From Pogostemon cablin (Eukaryota; Streptophyta; Magnoliopsida; Lamiales; Lamiaceae), in the NCBI GenBank assembly GCA_023678885.1, contig CM042970.1:7108355-7172354 (forward strand): a stretch of 64,000 nucleotides of DNA, written 5' to 3'. Made by a program: the position numbers and the translations under genes. Numbering within the stretch: the first letter of the stretch is position 1; each line of letters starts with the position of its first letter. The notes beneath the pieces are model-generated. The model ran no database searches, had not been told where the DNA came from, and worked only from the letters and a program-made list of their open reading frames with translations. Shown here piece after piece: positions 22,907-34,306 of this stretch.

Positions 22907-24119
22907 TAGGGGTGGACAAAATTATCGAAAAATCGTTATACCGCACTTATCGTATCGCAAAATAATGAACTTATCGAAAATTTCAGCATACCGAAAAATT
23001 CGGCACGGTATGATACCGTGCCGAATTTTTTGGTATGGTAACGGTAAGATAATTTTTTAAAATTGATATTTCGGTATATACCGAAATACCGACAAATATA
23101 TCGGTATTTCGGTATATACCGGTATACTGAACTGTTAGTTAAATGAATATTAATAATAATTATATATAAATTAAAGTAATTTGATTTTTTAACTTATCTG
23201 ATAAGTTTATTCAAAAAATATATACTCCCTCCGTCTCGCACCAATGGTGCATTTTACTTTTTTGCACGTGGATTAAGATGTATTATTATTTAATATATAG
23301 TGGGTAGTTGTATTAGTGGTAGTGTGAGCCCCATATTTTAATTGTATTAGTGGGTGAATGTGGGACCCATGTGTATAAAAAAGGAAATAGAATCCTTTGG
23401 ATGGGACGATCAAAATGGAAAAAAGAGACCCTTTGTGCGGGACAGAGGGAGTATACGGTATTAGTTATACTTTTAAAAATACAGAATTAGAAGGGGTGAG
23501 AATGAACCCTAGCAGCCAACAGCCGCGTTCTCACCCCCAGCAACCAGCAGTCGCTCTTCTCAATCCATCTTCGATCTGATGCGATTTCTTCTTCAATCTC
23601 CAAAGATTCGAAATTCGTTGCAGGATTCATCCCCTCCCCTTCTTTGATGTGTTTTCTTCTCTCGGCGTTCTGTTGATTCAAGCTTTGAGAAGTCAATCTC
23701 TGTGCCCTCCCTCTTCTTTCATCCGATTATTGTTATGTAATTAGCGAAGTTTGTTTTTGCGGAGATACTGTACAAATTGTAAGATTGCCGCACAATTAAT
23801 TGTCTTTTCTGCACTGAATTAGATGTTATATGAAATAACTCAAAATTGCTTGCTGATTTGATCTGGAATGAGTGCATACACCAATACTTTAATTTTTTTT
23901 CAATTATATTGTCTATTTTTTGAAAAATTTGTATCGGTATATTGGTAAGGAGCAATATTTCGATATTCGGTAAAATTTGGTATCGACAATTAGCATACCG
24001 AAATTTCGGTATACCAAAATTTTCGATACGGTTTCGGTATACATTTTTCAATGCCAAAAATTTTGGTACGTTATACGGTATGCATAAAAAATTTCGATAT
24101 ATCGTACCGTCCAGCCCTA
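22907..24119. mobile_element. Non-autonomous hAT-type element 2
   Basis: Starts TAGGGGTGGACAAAATTATCG, ends CGTCCAGCCCTA; flanks GTTTGCAT (22899-22906) and GTTTGTAC (24120-24127) match at 6 of 8 positions. It shares the CGGTATACCG-type subterminal repeats of element 1 but is more diverged. The interior contains a Stowaway MITE (23223-23453) and a GC-richer stretch with coding-like frames (23490-23720), unrecognised. Confidence 0.75.
23223..23453. mobile_element. Stowaway MITE nested in hAT element 2
   Basis: TA-CTCCCTCCGTCTCGCACCA at the left and GGGACAGAGGGAG-TA at the right, 231 bp. Confidence 0.8.
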
Positions 24120-24413
24120 GTTTGTACTACTTATTTTCTATTTAACTTATAATTTAAAGTATTTTTAAATTATAAATAAAAAATTATATTAAAAACTAAA
24201 AAAAAATTTAACTCAACACTTAAAATATTTAATTAAAATATAATGTGTTTTCAAAAATTTATATTTGTTACAAGTATAACGATAATTATTGCAAAACAAA
24301 GTTTTAATACTATAATATATTATTATGTGCGTATATATTCAATACTTATTGTACATATATAATTAGCAAAATAAGTTTAGAAAATAAAAACTTAATTATT
24401 TTAAATTTTCATG

Positions 24414-24627
24414 TACTCCCTCCATCTCGCCCAAATAACATCATTTTACTATATTGGACGTTTAATCCAAATTGCAACATTTTTCCCTTTTAGTAAAAAG
24501 GGTCCACTAATGGCTCACCACTACCCATCACATCTCTCTAATATACCAACTCACTTTACATAAAATAATAATACTCCTTAATATACGTGCAAAAAACAAA
24601 TGCATCTCTTTGTCCTAGACGGAGGGA

Positions 24628-24630
<3 letters not shown>
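24414..24630. mobile_element. Stowaway MITE
   Basis: TA-CTCCCTCCATCTCGCCC to CCTAGACGGAGGGAG-TA. The right TA runs directly into a TA microsatellite. Confidence 0.8.

Positions 24631-24683
<53 letters not shown>
24629..24683. repeat. (TA)n microsatellite
   Basis: Uninterrupted TA dinucleotides, about 27 units, apparently grown from the TA target site of the preceding MITE. Confidence 0.9.
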
Positions 24684-24689
<6 letters not shown>

Positions 24690-24952
24690 AATTAGTATTA
24701 GTATATATGCATGGTTTTTAAAATTATTCAATTAATTATTTAATTTTTTTTAATTATAAAAATACAAATAACTCTCTCACCTAAAAGGATAGGTAAAATT
24801 TATATATTTATTCATTATTTCAATTAATTAATTAATTAATTAATAGGTAATTATGTGGAGTATTTATTATTAAAAGATATTGTTAATTTATGTGACTTTT
24901 AATTATAAAAAGGATGAAACTCTTTTTATTAAAATTGTACGATTGATTTATG

Positions 24953-25831
24953 GGTAGGTCTTGTATGAAACCGTCTTACGGATCTCATTTCGTGAGACGG
25001 ATTATCCATCAATTAATTAATATAATATAAAAATTAAGAAAGCGGCTCCAGCCGGTAACCTGTCCAAACTTCACGAAGCCGCCTATTCAATTAATTTACA
25101 GTGATATCTATTTCCCTCTTTCATGCATTTAAAAATTACTTAATGATTTTAAATTATTAATGTACAAATAATACTAATTACATATAATTTGATCATAAAA
25201 AAATTAAAAGTGAGTGTATAAATTTAAAAAGTGATACTTTTATTATTATATTATTTTATGAAAATTTCATAAATTAGAAAGTGATAATTTTTTAAATAAA
25301 AAATAATAATTAAATAAGAAAAAGTGATATTCAACTAATAATATTATTTTAAAAATAATTTGTAAGAAAAATAAAAAGTGATAACTTTTTAATCAAAAGT
25401 GATATGAGTATTTGATTAAGAAAAAGTGATACACATCTAATTATATTTTTAATAAAAAATTTATATGAAGGATAAAAAGTGATAACATTTTTAATAAAAA
25501 GTAATAACATTTTCAATCAAAAGTGATATTTAATTAAAAAAAAGGTAATACAGCTAATTATATTATTTAATGAAATTTTTATAAGACAAATAAAAAATAA
25601 TAATATTTTAATAAAAAAGTGATACTTGATTAAACAAAAGTGATAAACATCCAATTAAATTATTTGATGAATATATTTTATTTTTCGGATAAAAAGTAAT
25701 AATATTTTTAATGAAAAGTGATATTTAATAAACGAAAAGTGATAATTATTTAACTATTTCATATCTATTAATATAATAAATAAAAAGTGGAAACTAATAA
25801 ATAAAAATGAAGTTATCATCCATTTTTTTAG

Positions 25832-25884
<53 letters not shown>

Positions 25885-26220
25885 CACTATTCACATTAAT
25901 TGTATTTCTAAAGAAAATATTCTCTAATTTTATTTAAGAATATTAATATAAATGTAAAAAAAAATAGTATATGTTCTAATATGTTATAAAATTATAAAAA
26001 GTGTAACTCAATTTCAAAAAGAAAAAAGGAAAAAGAAAAAAAAAAAAGAAAGATTTCAAAACAGCAAACGAGAATTAATTAAGTTGAGGGTTACTGTTTA
26101 CGGTATTTAACTTATGATCAAGGTACACAGTTAGGCCGTGGATCCGCGATTTTTTTTGGTTGATACTTGACCCGTCTCATGAAATGAGATTCGTGAGACG
26201 GTCTCGTGCAAGTCTTTGCC
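24953..26220. mobile_element. TIR element with GAGACGG termini and internal ~100-bp repeats
   Basis: Long imperfect inverted ends (~50 bp): GGTAGGTCTTGTATGAAACC at the left, and the complement of GGCAAAGACTTGCACGAGACC at the right. Both also contain GAGACGG and TCTCATTTC blocks. The interior repeats a unit with AAAAAGTGATA about every 100-115 bp (near 25319, 25421, 25537, 25634, 25732). A related scrap sits at 28094-28160. No target duplication or transposase found. Confidence 0.6.
25838..25881. repeat. (TA)n microsatellite
   Basis: About 22 TA units inside the TIR element. Confidence 0.85.
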
Positions 26221-26300
26221 AAATAAATATATTTTATTTATCAATATTTTTGAATAGATCATATTTTTTATTATAATATAATCTGATACAATAATAAATC

Positions 26301-26525
26301 TACTCCCTCTGTCCCGCGAAAGAAGATCTTTTGTTTTTTTGAACGTAGATTAAGTAGTATTATTATTAATGTATAGTGGAGAGTTATATTAGTGGGAGTG
26401 TGGATCCCATATTTTAATTGTATTAGAGGGGTTGTGTGGGTCTCATGTGTGTAAAAAAATGAAAAATGACATCCTTTAAGTGGGACGACCAAAATAGAAA
26501 AAAGACAAATGAGACGGAGGGAGTA
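26301..26525. mobile_element. Stowaway MITE
   Basis: TA-CTCCCTCTGTCCCGCGAAA to GAGACGGAGGGAG-TA, 225 bp. Confidence 0.8.
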
Positions 26526-26763
26526 AATATTTATGAATACATTAGTCAAATTTCTCATCATAATATAATGTGGATACCAAAATATATCTAAATATTCTAA
26601 ATACTTATCTAAATATTTTATGTAAATATATGTAAATATTTTAAATACTTATCTAAATATTTTATGTAAATATTTTTTAATACATGGTGAGGATTTTTTT
26701 TATCGTAATATAATTTGAATACCAAAATATATTTTACTTATCTAAATATTTCTAAATAGATCA

Positions 26764-27021
26764 TACTCCCTCCATTCCGTCCTTATAGTTATGTTTACTT
26801 TTTGCATAAGGATTAAGGAGTATAGTATTTTAATGTACATTGAGGTGAGAAAAATAATATTTTAATGTGTAGTGGGTAGATGTATTGGTATGATATGTGG
26901 GCCCATGGAGAGAGAAGTAATTAATATGTGTGGGTCCCCTTTACAAAAAGGGAAACATAACCATTATGATGAGACGCTCAAAAAGGAAATATGTAACCAT
27001 TAGGATGAGACGGAAGGAGTA
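26764..27021. mobile_element. Stowaway MITE
   Basis: TA-CTCCCTCCATTCCGTCCTT to GATGAGACGGAAGGAG-TA, 258 bp. Confidence 0.8.
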
Positions 27022-27105
27022 TTTATTATTATAAATCTAAATATTTATGAATACATCAGTTAGATTTCTCATCAAAGATACCAAAATATATCTAAATATT
27101 CTAAG

Positions 27106-28093
27106 AGCAACTACTTCACTTAATTTTATGATTTTTGACCTAATAATATTTATTTAAATTATATCTAACCTAATTTTTAAATATTAAAGTCTAATGTAAT
27201 TATAAGCAAAGCACTTCTAAAACTTTGCGAGACTGTTAAGTTGATCAATTCGTATAGATTTACTAATATCTTTTGCAATGAGGTTAAAATGCATCTTTTT
27301 TCAAATTATAAGATCAAACTCTTTATTACTAATTTATAAACATCAATCATTTAATGAAATATTTTACTATTAATTAACTTAACCAAACTTTCATTGCAAA
27401 TAATTTAGGCAAAAAACTTGTGTGCACCCGGGCGCACGGGGCACACTCTGTGCGCCTTTAGAATTTTGTGTTAAATTGTGTACCCTTTAGTATAAAGATG
27501 TGTACCCTTTATTTTCTGAAGAAAAATAAAAAATATTAATGAAAAGTGTATACCCTTTAGAATAAAATGGTGTACTTTATTAATTAAAGTGTATATCATT
27601 ATAATGTACCCTTATCCATAATACTAAATTCTAAAGGCACATGGTGTGTAATTATTCAATTTAGGCAAAAACTGCCTCACTCAACAATTTAAAAGACTCA
27701 TCTAAAGTTTCGTGTATACAATTATTTAATTATTTTAATGGGTGACTGAGATTTGTTTGAAAATTTTGAATATATTCAAAGATATTATTCAATTTTTAAT
27801 AAATAATATCTTATTCCTGATTTGAAAAAGTCATAACAAAATTTTTTTAATTATTTTAATAGGTGACTAAGATTTGACCTTAAACCCTAAACTCTCTGGA
27901 AACATTATGCCATAAACTCTAAAACGTAAACTCTTATAATTATTTAATTATTTTAATTGGTGACTGAAGTTAGTTTGAAAAATAGATGGTCAAGATTTAG
28001 ATTAAATTATTTTCTGATTTTAAAAAGTCATAATTATAATTATTTAATTGTTTTAATGTAATGGATGGCTGACTGAAAACATATATTATGTCA
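27106..28093 (-). repeat. Large inverted repeat, left arm
   Basis: Reverse complement of 32452-33135. Matching landmarks include AGTCTAATGTAATTATAAGC, AGATTTACTAATATCTTTTGC, TCATCTAAAGTTTCGTGTAT and ACATATATTATGTCATAA. It is interrupted by a MITE at 27408-27682 for which the right arm shows the empty site. Confidence 0.8.
27408..27682. mobile_element. 9-bp-TSD MITE, GAGTG/GGCAAAAAC family, reverse orientation
   Basis: Starts GGCAAAAAACTTGTGTGCAC and ends near GCCTCACTC, the inverted GAGTG end. Flanks AATAATTTA and AACAATTTA match at 8 of 9 positions. The corresponding place in the right arm of the inverted repeat (about 32850) lacks the insert, which fixes its borders. The inside shares TGCGCCTTTAGAATTT with the copy at 42793. 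Confidence 0.7.
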
Positions 28094-28877
28094 TAAGACA
28101 AAGTCTCATGTGAGACATTATTTACGTGAGACAGTTTGTGAGACGTGTTAGAGTATGTCTATTATTTAGATGAAGTATGTTTAATGGTTGTTAAAGTATG
28201 TTTACTAAAATACACTAAATTATGCATTAAAGTATGATTTTAGTGTGTTATAATTTGGTTTATTATTGACATACTTTAACGGCATATAAACATACTTTAT
28301 CTATAATCTGATTCAATAATAAATCTAAATATATTTATGAATACATCAGTCACATTTCTCATCAAAGATACCAACATATATCTAAATATTCAAAATACTT
28401 ATCTAAATATTTTTTAATTTTTTTATCGTAATATAATTTGGATACCAAAATATATTTTACTTATCTAAATACATATATTTTACTATATCTAAATATTTTT
28501 GAAGAGATCATATTTCTTATTATAATATAATCTTATACATAATAAATCTAAATATTTATAAATACATCAGTCAGATTTCTCATCATAATATAATGTGGAT
28601 ACCAAAATATATCTAAATATTGTAAATTCTTACCTAAATATTTTATGTAAATATTTTTTATTACGTGGTGAGGTTTTTATCGTAATATAATTTTAATATC
28701 AAAATATATATATTTACTGAATACATCATAAAAGATTTATTATCGTAATATAATCTATACATCGTAGTAATATCTTTAATTAATTAATTAATTAATTTTG
28801 AATTCAATACCATTAAATCTATTTTTTAATGTTTGACCCACGATTGATTAATTCCTAAATACAATTAAATTTAAATC

Positions 28878-28879
<2 letters not shown>

Positions 28880-28967
<88 letters not shown>
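28880..28967. repeat. (TA)n microsatellite, ~44 units
   Basis: Uninterrupted TA run at the left edge of the tandem array. Confidence 0.9.
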
Positions 28968-28969
<2 letters not shown>

Positions 28970-29543
28970 CAGAATAAATTCAATCCTGACCATCTATTTC
29001 TAAAATAAATCTCAGCCACCAATTAAAATAATTAAATAATTATAATTATGATATTTTTAAATTAGAATATAATTTAGTATCTAAAATAAATCTCAGTCAC
29101 CCATTAAAATAATTAAATAATTATAATTATGAACAAATCTCGGCCACCCATTAAAATAATTAAATAATTATAATTATGACCTTTTCAAATTAGAAAATAA
29201 GATTTTATTTATTAAAAATTTAATAATATTAAATATATTATTTGAATATATTCAAAATTTTTAAATAAATCTTCGTCACCCATAAAAATAATTAAATAAT
29301 TATAATTATTACTTTTTCAACATTTTCAAATCAAATAAATAATTATAATTATGACCTTTTCAAATTAAGAAATAAGTTTTTATTTATTAAAACTTTAATA
29401 ATATTAAATATATTATTTGAATTTATTCAAAATTTTCAAATAAATCTCCGCCATCCATTAAAATAATTAAATTATTATAATTATTACTTTTTAATATTTT
29501 CAAATCAGGAAATAAGATGTTATTTATTAAAAATTAAATAATA

Positions 29544-29548
<5 letters not shown>

Positions 29549-29597
<49 letters not shown>
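29549..29597. repeat. (TA)n microsatellite
   Basis: About 24 TA units directly left of the probable solo LTR. Confidence 0.85.
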
Positions 29598-29600
<3 letters not shown>

Positions 29601-30326
29601 AGGAAATAAAATTCACAGTATAATTAAATGATGACAACACGTGAATTTTCATGATTAAAATATCAATTTTAGTTTGTTATATTTTATTTGGAGATTTAAT
29701 AAATTAATTCCTAAAATAAATTGATAATTAATTTAAGCACAACAAATTAAATGAGGCTTACATTAAATGAGGTCTGTCTTAAGTTAAATAAGCCCAATTC
29801 AAATGTAGCCTGATCCAAGTCAAACAAGCCCAAATAAAAAAAAGTCTAGAAAGGTTAAAGCCTACAGAATAGATGTCAAATCAAATATTGACCAATCAAA
29901 TTGTAGAGATGGAAAGGCCCAAGCCCCCAGAATTATGTCAAATCATCCATTGACCAATCAAATTGCGAGTTATATATGAGACTTCCTCACTCTTCACCTA
30001 TATAAGAAGTTCTTCTCCATTCATTTTAGACACACCGAGAGCGATTCTCTAAGAAGATCAAAAACTTTAGAGTTGTCTAAATAGTTCTTCGAATTCTTAA
30101 ATGATAAGCAACTCAAGAATGGAATACATTTGAGATTCAGGTTCTAAACTGCCTGAATTAAACGTTCTACAGTCGTCAAAATTTTCAGTGAACGACCTAT
30201 AATTTGGGATTCATGTGCTAAACTGCGCGGATTTAAACTTGCTTAAGTCAAGTTCTTCCAAGAACAAACTATAATCTGGGATTCAGGTGGTAAATCGCCC
30301 GCATTTAAGTATTTTTAAGTCGAGCA
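29597..30326 (+). mobile_element. Probable solo LTR inside the tandem array
   Basis: A 730-bp insert with clearly different, less AT-biased sequence, running from TGTAAGGAAATAAAATTC to TTTAAGTCGAGCA (TG...CA). It holds a strong TATA box (CACCTATATAAGAAG at about 29996) followed by a leader-like segment. Near its end are three imperfect ~70-bp repeats around TGGGATTCAGGTG and CTAAACTGC. No target duplication is visible because the left flank is a TA run; no coding or second LTR is present. Confidence 0.5.
29999..30005 (+). promoter_or_regulatory. TATA box of the probable solo LTR
   Basis: TATATAA followed about 30 nt later by ATTTTAGACACACCGAG. The layout resembles a retroelement promoter. 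Activity is inferred only. Confidence 0.4.
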
Positions 30327-32451
30327 CCCATTAAAATAATTAAATAATTATAATTATGACCTTTTCAAATTAGGAAATAAGATATTATTTATTAAAAAAT
30401 TAATAATATTAAATATTAATCCAATCTTAACCATCTATTTTTTAAAACAAATCTCAACCAAGAAAAAATCTAATCCTGACCATCAATTTCTCAAACAAAT
30501 CTCAGTAATCCATTGAAATAATTAAATTTAATAATTATAATTATAACTTTTTCAAATTAGAAAATAATTATATAATTATAATAAATCCTGGCCCTGCCTA
30601 TCTATTTCTCAAACAAATTTCAGTCACCCATTAAAATAATTAAATTAAATAATTGTAATTATGACTTTTTCAAATTAGGAAATAATTTAGTCCAATCTAA
30701 AATAAATTCAATCTTAACCATCTATTTCTTAAATAAATCTCAGCCACCTATCAGCCCCCATTAAAATAATTAAATAATTATAATAAATCCAATCCGGGTC
30801 ATTTATTTCTCAAACAAAACTCAGTCGCACAATAAATAATTACATAATTATAATTATAACTTTTTCAAATTAGAAAATAATATATTATTTATTAAAAAAT
30901 TAATAATATTAAATATAAATCCAATCCTAACCATCTATTTTTCAAACAAATCTCAACTACCCATTAAAAAAATTAAATAATTGTAATTATAACTTTTTCA
31001 AATTAGGAAATAATTTAATATTTCCAAAGGGTTTAGGGTTTTAGGGTTTATCTTAAATAAATCTTAGTCACCCGTTAAAATAATTAAATAATTATAAGTA
31101 TGACCTTTTCAAATTAGGAAATAAGATATTATTTATTAAAAAAATTAATAATATTAAATATAAATCCAATCCTAACCTTTTATTTTTTATACAAATCTCT
31201 ACCACTCATTAAAATAGTTAAATAATTGTAATTATAACTTTTTCAAATTAGGAAATAATTTAATGTTTCAAAGGGTTTAGGGTTTAATGTTTTAGGGTTT
31301 ATCTTAAATAAATCTCAGCCACCCATTAAAATAATTAAATAATTATAATTATACTTTTTCAAATTAGGAAATAAGATATTATTTATTAAAAAATTAATAA
31401 TAATAAATATAAATCCAATTCTAACCATCTATTTTTTAAACAAATCTTAACACCCATTAAAATAGTTAAATAATTATAATTATAACTTTTTTAAAATTAG
31501 GAAATAATTTAATGTTTCCAAAGGGAATATGGTTTAGGTTTTAACTTTTCCAAATCATGAAATAATTTAGTCAAAATTCTGACCATCTATTTCTCAAACA
31601 AATCTCAAACACCCATTAAAAAAATTAAATAATTATAATAATGACTTTTTCAAATTAGGAAATAAGATATTATTTAATAAAAATTGAATAATATTAAATA
31701 TATTACTTGAATATATTCAAACAAATCTCAGTCACCCATTAAAATATTTAAATGATTGTAATTATGGCTTTTTCAACTTTTTTAAATAAGGAAATAAGAT
31801 ATTATTATTTATTTAAAATTTGAATATTATTAATTATATTATTTGAATATATTCAAAATTTTCAAACAAATCTCATCTACCCATTAAAATAATTAAATAA
31901 TTGTAATTATAACTTTCAAATCAAGAAATAATTTTGTCCTAATCCTGAAATCTCAACCACCCATTAAAATAATTAAATAACTATAATTATGATTTTTTCA
32001 AATTCGAAAATAATTTAGTCCAAATTCTGACAGTCTATTTCTCAAACAAATCTCAGTCACCCATTAAAATAATTAAATATTTATAATTATGACTTTAAAA
32101 TTAAAAAATAAGATAATATTTATTAAATTAAATAATATTAAATATATTACTTATTAAAAATTGAAAAATATTAAATATATTATATGAATATATTAAGAAT
32201 TTTCAAACAAATCAACCACCCATTAAAATAATTAGATAATTATAATTATGACTTTTTCAAATAAGAAAATAATTTAGTCCAAATCCTGACCATCTATTTC
32301 TCAAACAAATTTCAGCCACCAATTAAAACAATTAAATAATTATAAGAGTTTAGGTTTTAAGGCATATTGTTTACAGAGGTTTTACGGTTTAGGAATAAGG
32401 ATTTAAGGTCTACTAAGGGTTTAGGGCTAAGGGTTTTGGGTTTAGGTTTTG

Positions 32452-33135
32452 AGTTTATGACATAATATATGTTTTCAGTCAGTCACCCATTAAATTAAAA
32501 TAATTAAATAATTATAATTATGACTTTTTCAAATCAGGAAATAATTTAATCTAAATCTTGACCATCTATTTTTTAAACTAACTTCAGCCACCAATTAAAA
32601 TAATTAAGGATTTAGGTTTTAGGGTTTATTGCATAATGTTTCTAAAGAGTTTAGGGTTTAGAGTCAAATCTTAGTCATCCATTAAAATAATTAAATAATT
32701 ATAGTTATGACTTTTGCAAATAAGATATTATTTATTAAAAATTGAATAATATCTTTAAATATATTCAAAATTTTCAAACAAATCTCAACCACCTTTTAAA
32801 ATAATTAAATAATGGTATACACGAAATTTTAGATGAGTCTTTTAAATTATTTGTAACGGAAGTTTGGTTGAGTTAATTAATAGTAAAACATTTCATTATT
32901 TGATTGATGTTTATAAATTAGTAATATAGAGTTTGATCTTATAATTTTGAAAAAAATTCATTTTAACCTCATTGCAAAAGATATTAGTAAACCTATACGA
33001 ATTGATCTACTTAACAGTGTCGCAAAGTTTTAGAAGTGCTTTGCCCATAACTACATTAGACTTTAGTATTTAAACATTGGGTTTGATATAATATAAATAA
33101 ATATGATTCGATCAAAAAAAATTTAATTAAAGTTG
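32452..33135 (+). repeat. Large inverted repeat, right arm
   Basis: Reverse complement of the left arm at 27106-28093, separated from it by about 4.4 kb. See the left arm for the matching landmarks. Confidence 0.8.
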
Positions 33136-33185
33136 TTGCCCTAAAAATAACACATCCCGTGCAATGCATGAGTTCAGTTATTAGT

Positions 33186-33978
33186 GGGGTTAAAAGTGAT
33201 ATTTGATGAGTTCAATTTGTAGTATATTGTAATATAATTTGAATATTGTATTTAGTAGTAATATAGGTTAATAAAGTGTACCTATAGGTAATGGACCCAA
33301 ATTTTTTTATTCTAAAAAGTTACACTTGATTAACTTATTTTGCAATAATAATAATAATAATAAATTGAATTAAAAATATGAAATAAGTGGTATGTCAAAT
33401 TGTAAAAATAAAAGTGGTGAAAAATTAAAAATATTAAATAAACCGCGTATTGAATTGACAAAAATAAAAGGTCTTGTTAGAATTGAAAATATTAAGCAAA
33501 TTGTGTATTCAATTGATAAAAATAAAAAGTCGGATTTGAAAATTTAAAATAAGATGATGATTTTTTTTAGAAATTAACTCAAAAATATAAAATATATAAT
33601 TAAAATTTTAAAACAAAATACAAAAAATTTCGATATTCACGGTATTGCATGCGGATATCTCAAAATTCCAATTAATGTTTGGGTTGGGTGAGTACATTAA
33701 TTTAAAATATAAAATGAATGTTTGGGTTTCGGGTTAGAATAGTAATTTCATGTGGTTTGTTTTAAGATTTTGGATGGTTTTAGTAAAAATTTAGGTGGCA
33801 ATGTGCCACTATATAATTTTAGTACACAGGCAACAAGAAAAAATATATAAGAAATGGAGTATATTTGTTTGCAATAAATACTCTCACAAATATTTACACC
33901 CCTTTAACATAGAGATTAAAAAAATGATAATTTTTAGGGGTATTATAATATTTTTTAGTAATAAATAAGGCTAATTAT
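33186..33978. other. AT-rich intergenic sequence
   Basis: Contains a short (AAT)n run near 33345 and no coding potential. No family recognised. Confidence 0.4.
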
Positions 33979-34306
33979 ACTGTGTACCCAGGTGCACCTT
34001 AAGATATGGTGCACCCACTTTCAAAAACGTATACAAATATAAACAAAAACATATACAATTATGAACAAAAATGTATATAATTTAATTGTTAGTTTTTTAA
34101 TGAAAAATTGAGTGTAAAGAATATACAATTATTAAAAAATATGTATACACCATTGAATAAAAAGTTATACACATATGAATGCTAGTTTTTTTAATGAAAA
34201 ACTTAGTGTGAAAAAGTATACAATTATTAAGAAACACGTATACAAAATAAAATAACATGCATATAAAATAAAATAAAAAGCTATACATATATGGGTGCAC
34301 CTAATA
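33979..34306. mobile_element. TGCACC-family MITE-like repeat
   Basis: Starts TGTGTACCCAGGTGCACC and ends ATGGGTGCACC. The inside shares GAACAAAAATGTATATA and ATACAATTATTAAAAA blocks with the copy at 1637-1857, and one block is internally duplicated. Confidence 0.55.

Larger units (their letters stand above)
26236..28760. repeat. AT-rich direct repeats (TCTAAATATT family)
   Basis: The phrases GATACCAAAATATATCTAAA, TTTATGAATACATCAGTCA and TTATTATAATATAATCT recur in the same order and orientation near 26255-26720, 27040-27100, 28300-28480 and 28500-28720. The copies are separated by MITEs and by the left arm of the large inverted repeat. Confidence 0.65.
28980..32815. repeat. AT-rich tandem array with CACCCATTAAAATAATTAAA monomers
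   Basis: About 26 copies of a degenerate unit: CTGACCATCTATTTCTCAAA, then CAAATCTCAGCCACCCATTA, then AATAATTAAATAATTATAAT, then GACTTTTTCAAATTAGGAAA. Spacing varies from about 50 to 160 bp because parts of the unit are optional. Some units contain TTTAGGG-like stretches (near 31025, 31270, 32340-32460, 32605-32665). Interrupted by the insertion at 29597-30326. Confidence 0.8.
28876..33184 (+). mobile_element. Probable Helitron-like element with AT-rich tandem array
   Basis: Left edge A^TCTTAATATATATA resembles a Helitron 5' end expanded by a TA run. The right edge CCCGTGCAATGCATGAG, ten bases and TTAG^T resembles a decayed hairpin and CTAG end. Its last ~730 bp form the right arm of the inverted repeat. 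Termini are degraded, so assignment is tentative. Confidence 0.45.

Noticed and set aside
31020..32460. True interstitial telomere
   Set aside because: The TTTAGGG-like stretches are short, degenerate and part of the AT-rich monomers.
28980..32815. CRISPR-like or centromeric satellite array
   Set aside because: Units are irregular in length, lack unique spacers and sit inside transposon-like borders; a plant centromere satellite would be far longer and more regular.
34097..34300. Hydrophobic minus-strand frame
   Set aside because: Encoded by the TGCACC-family repeat; no independent support.
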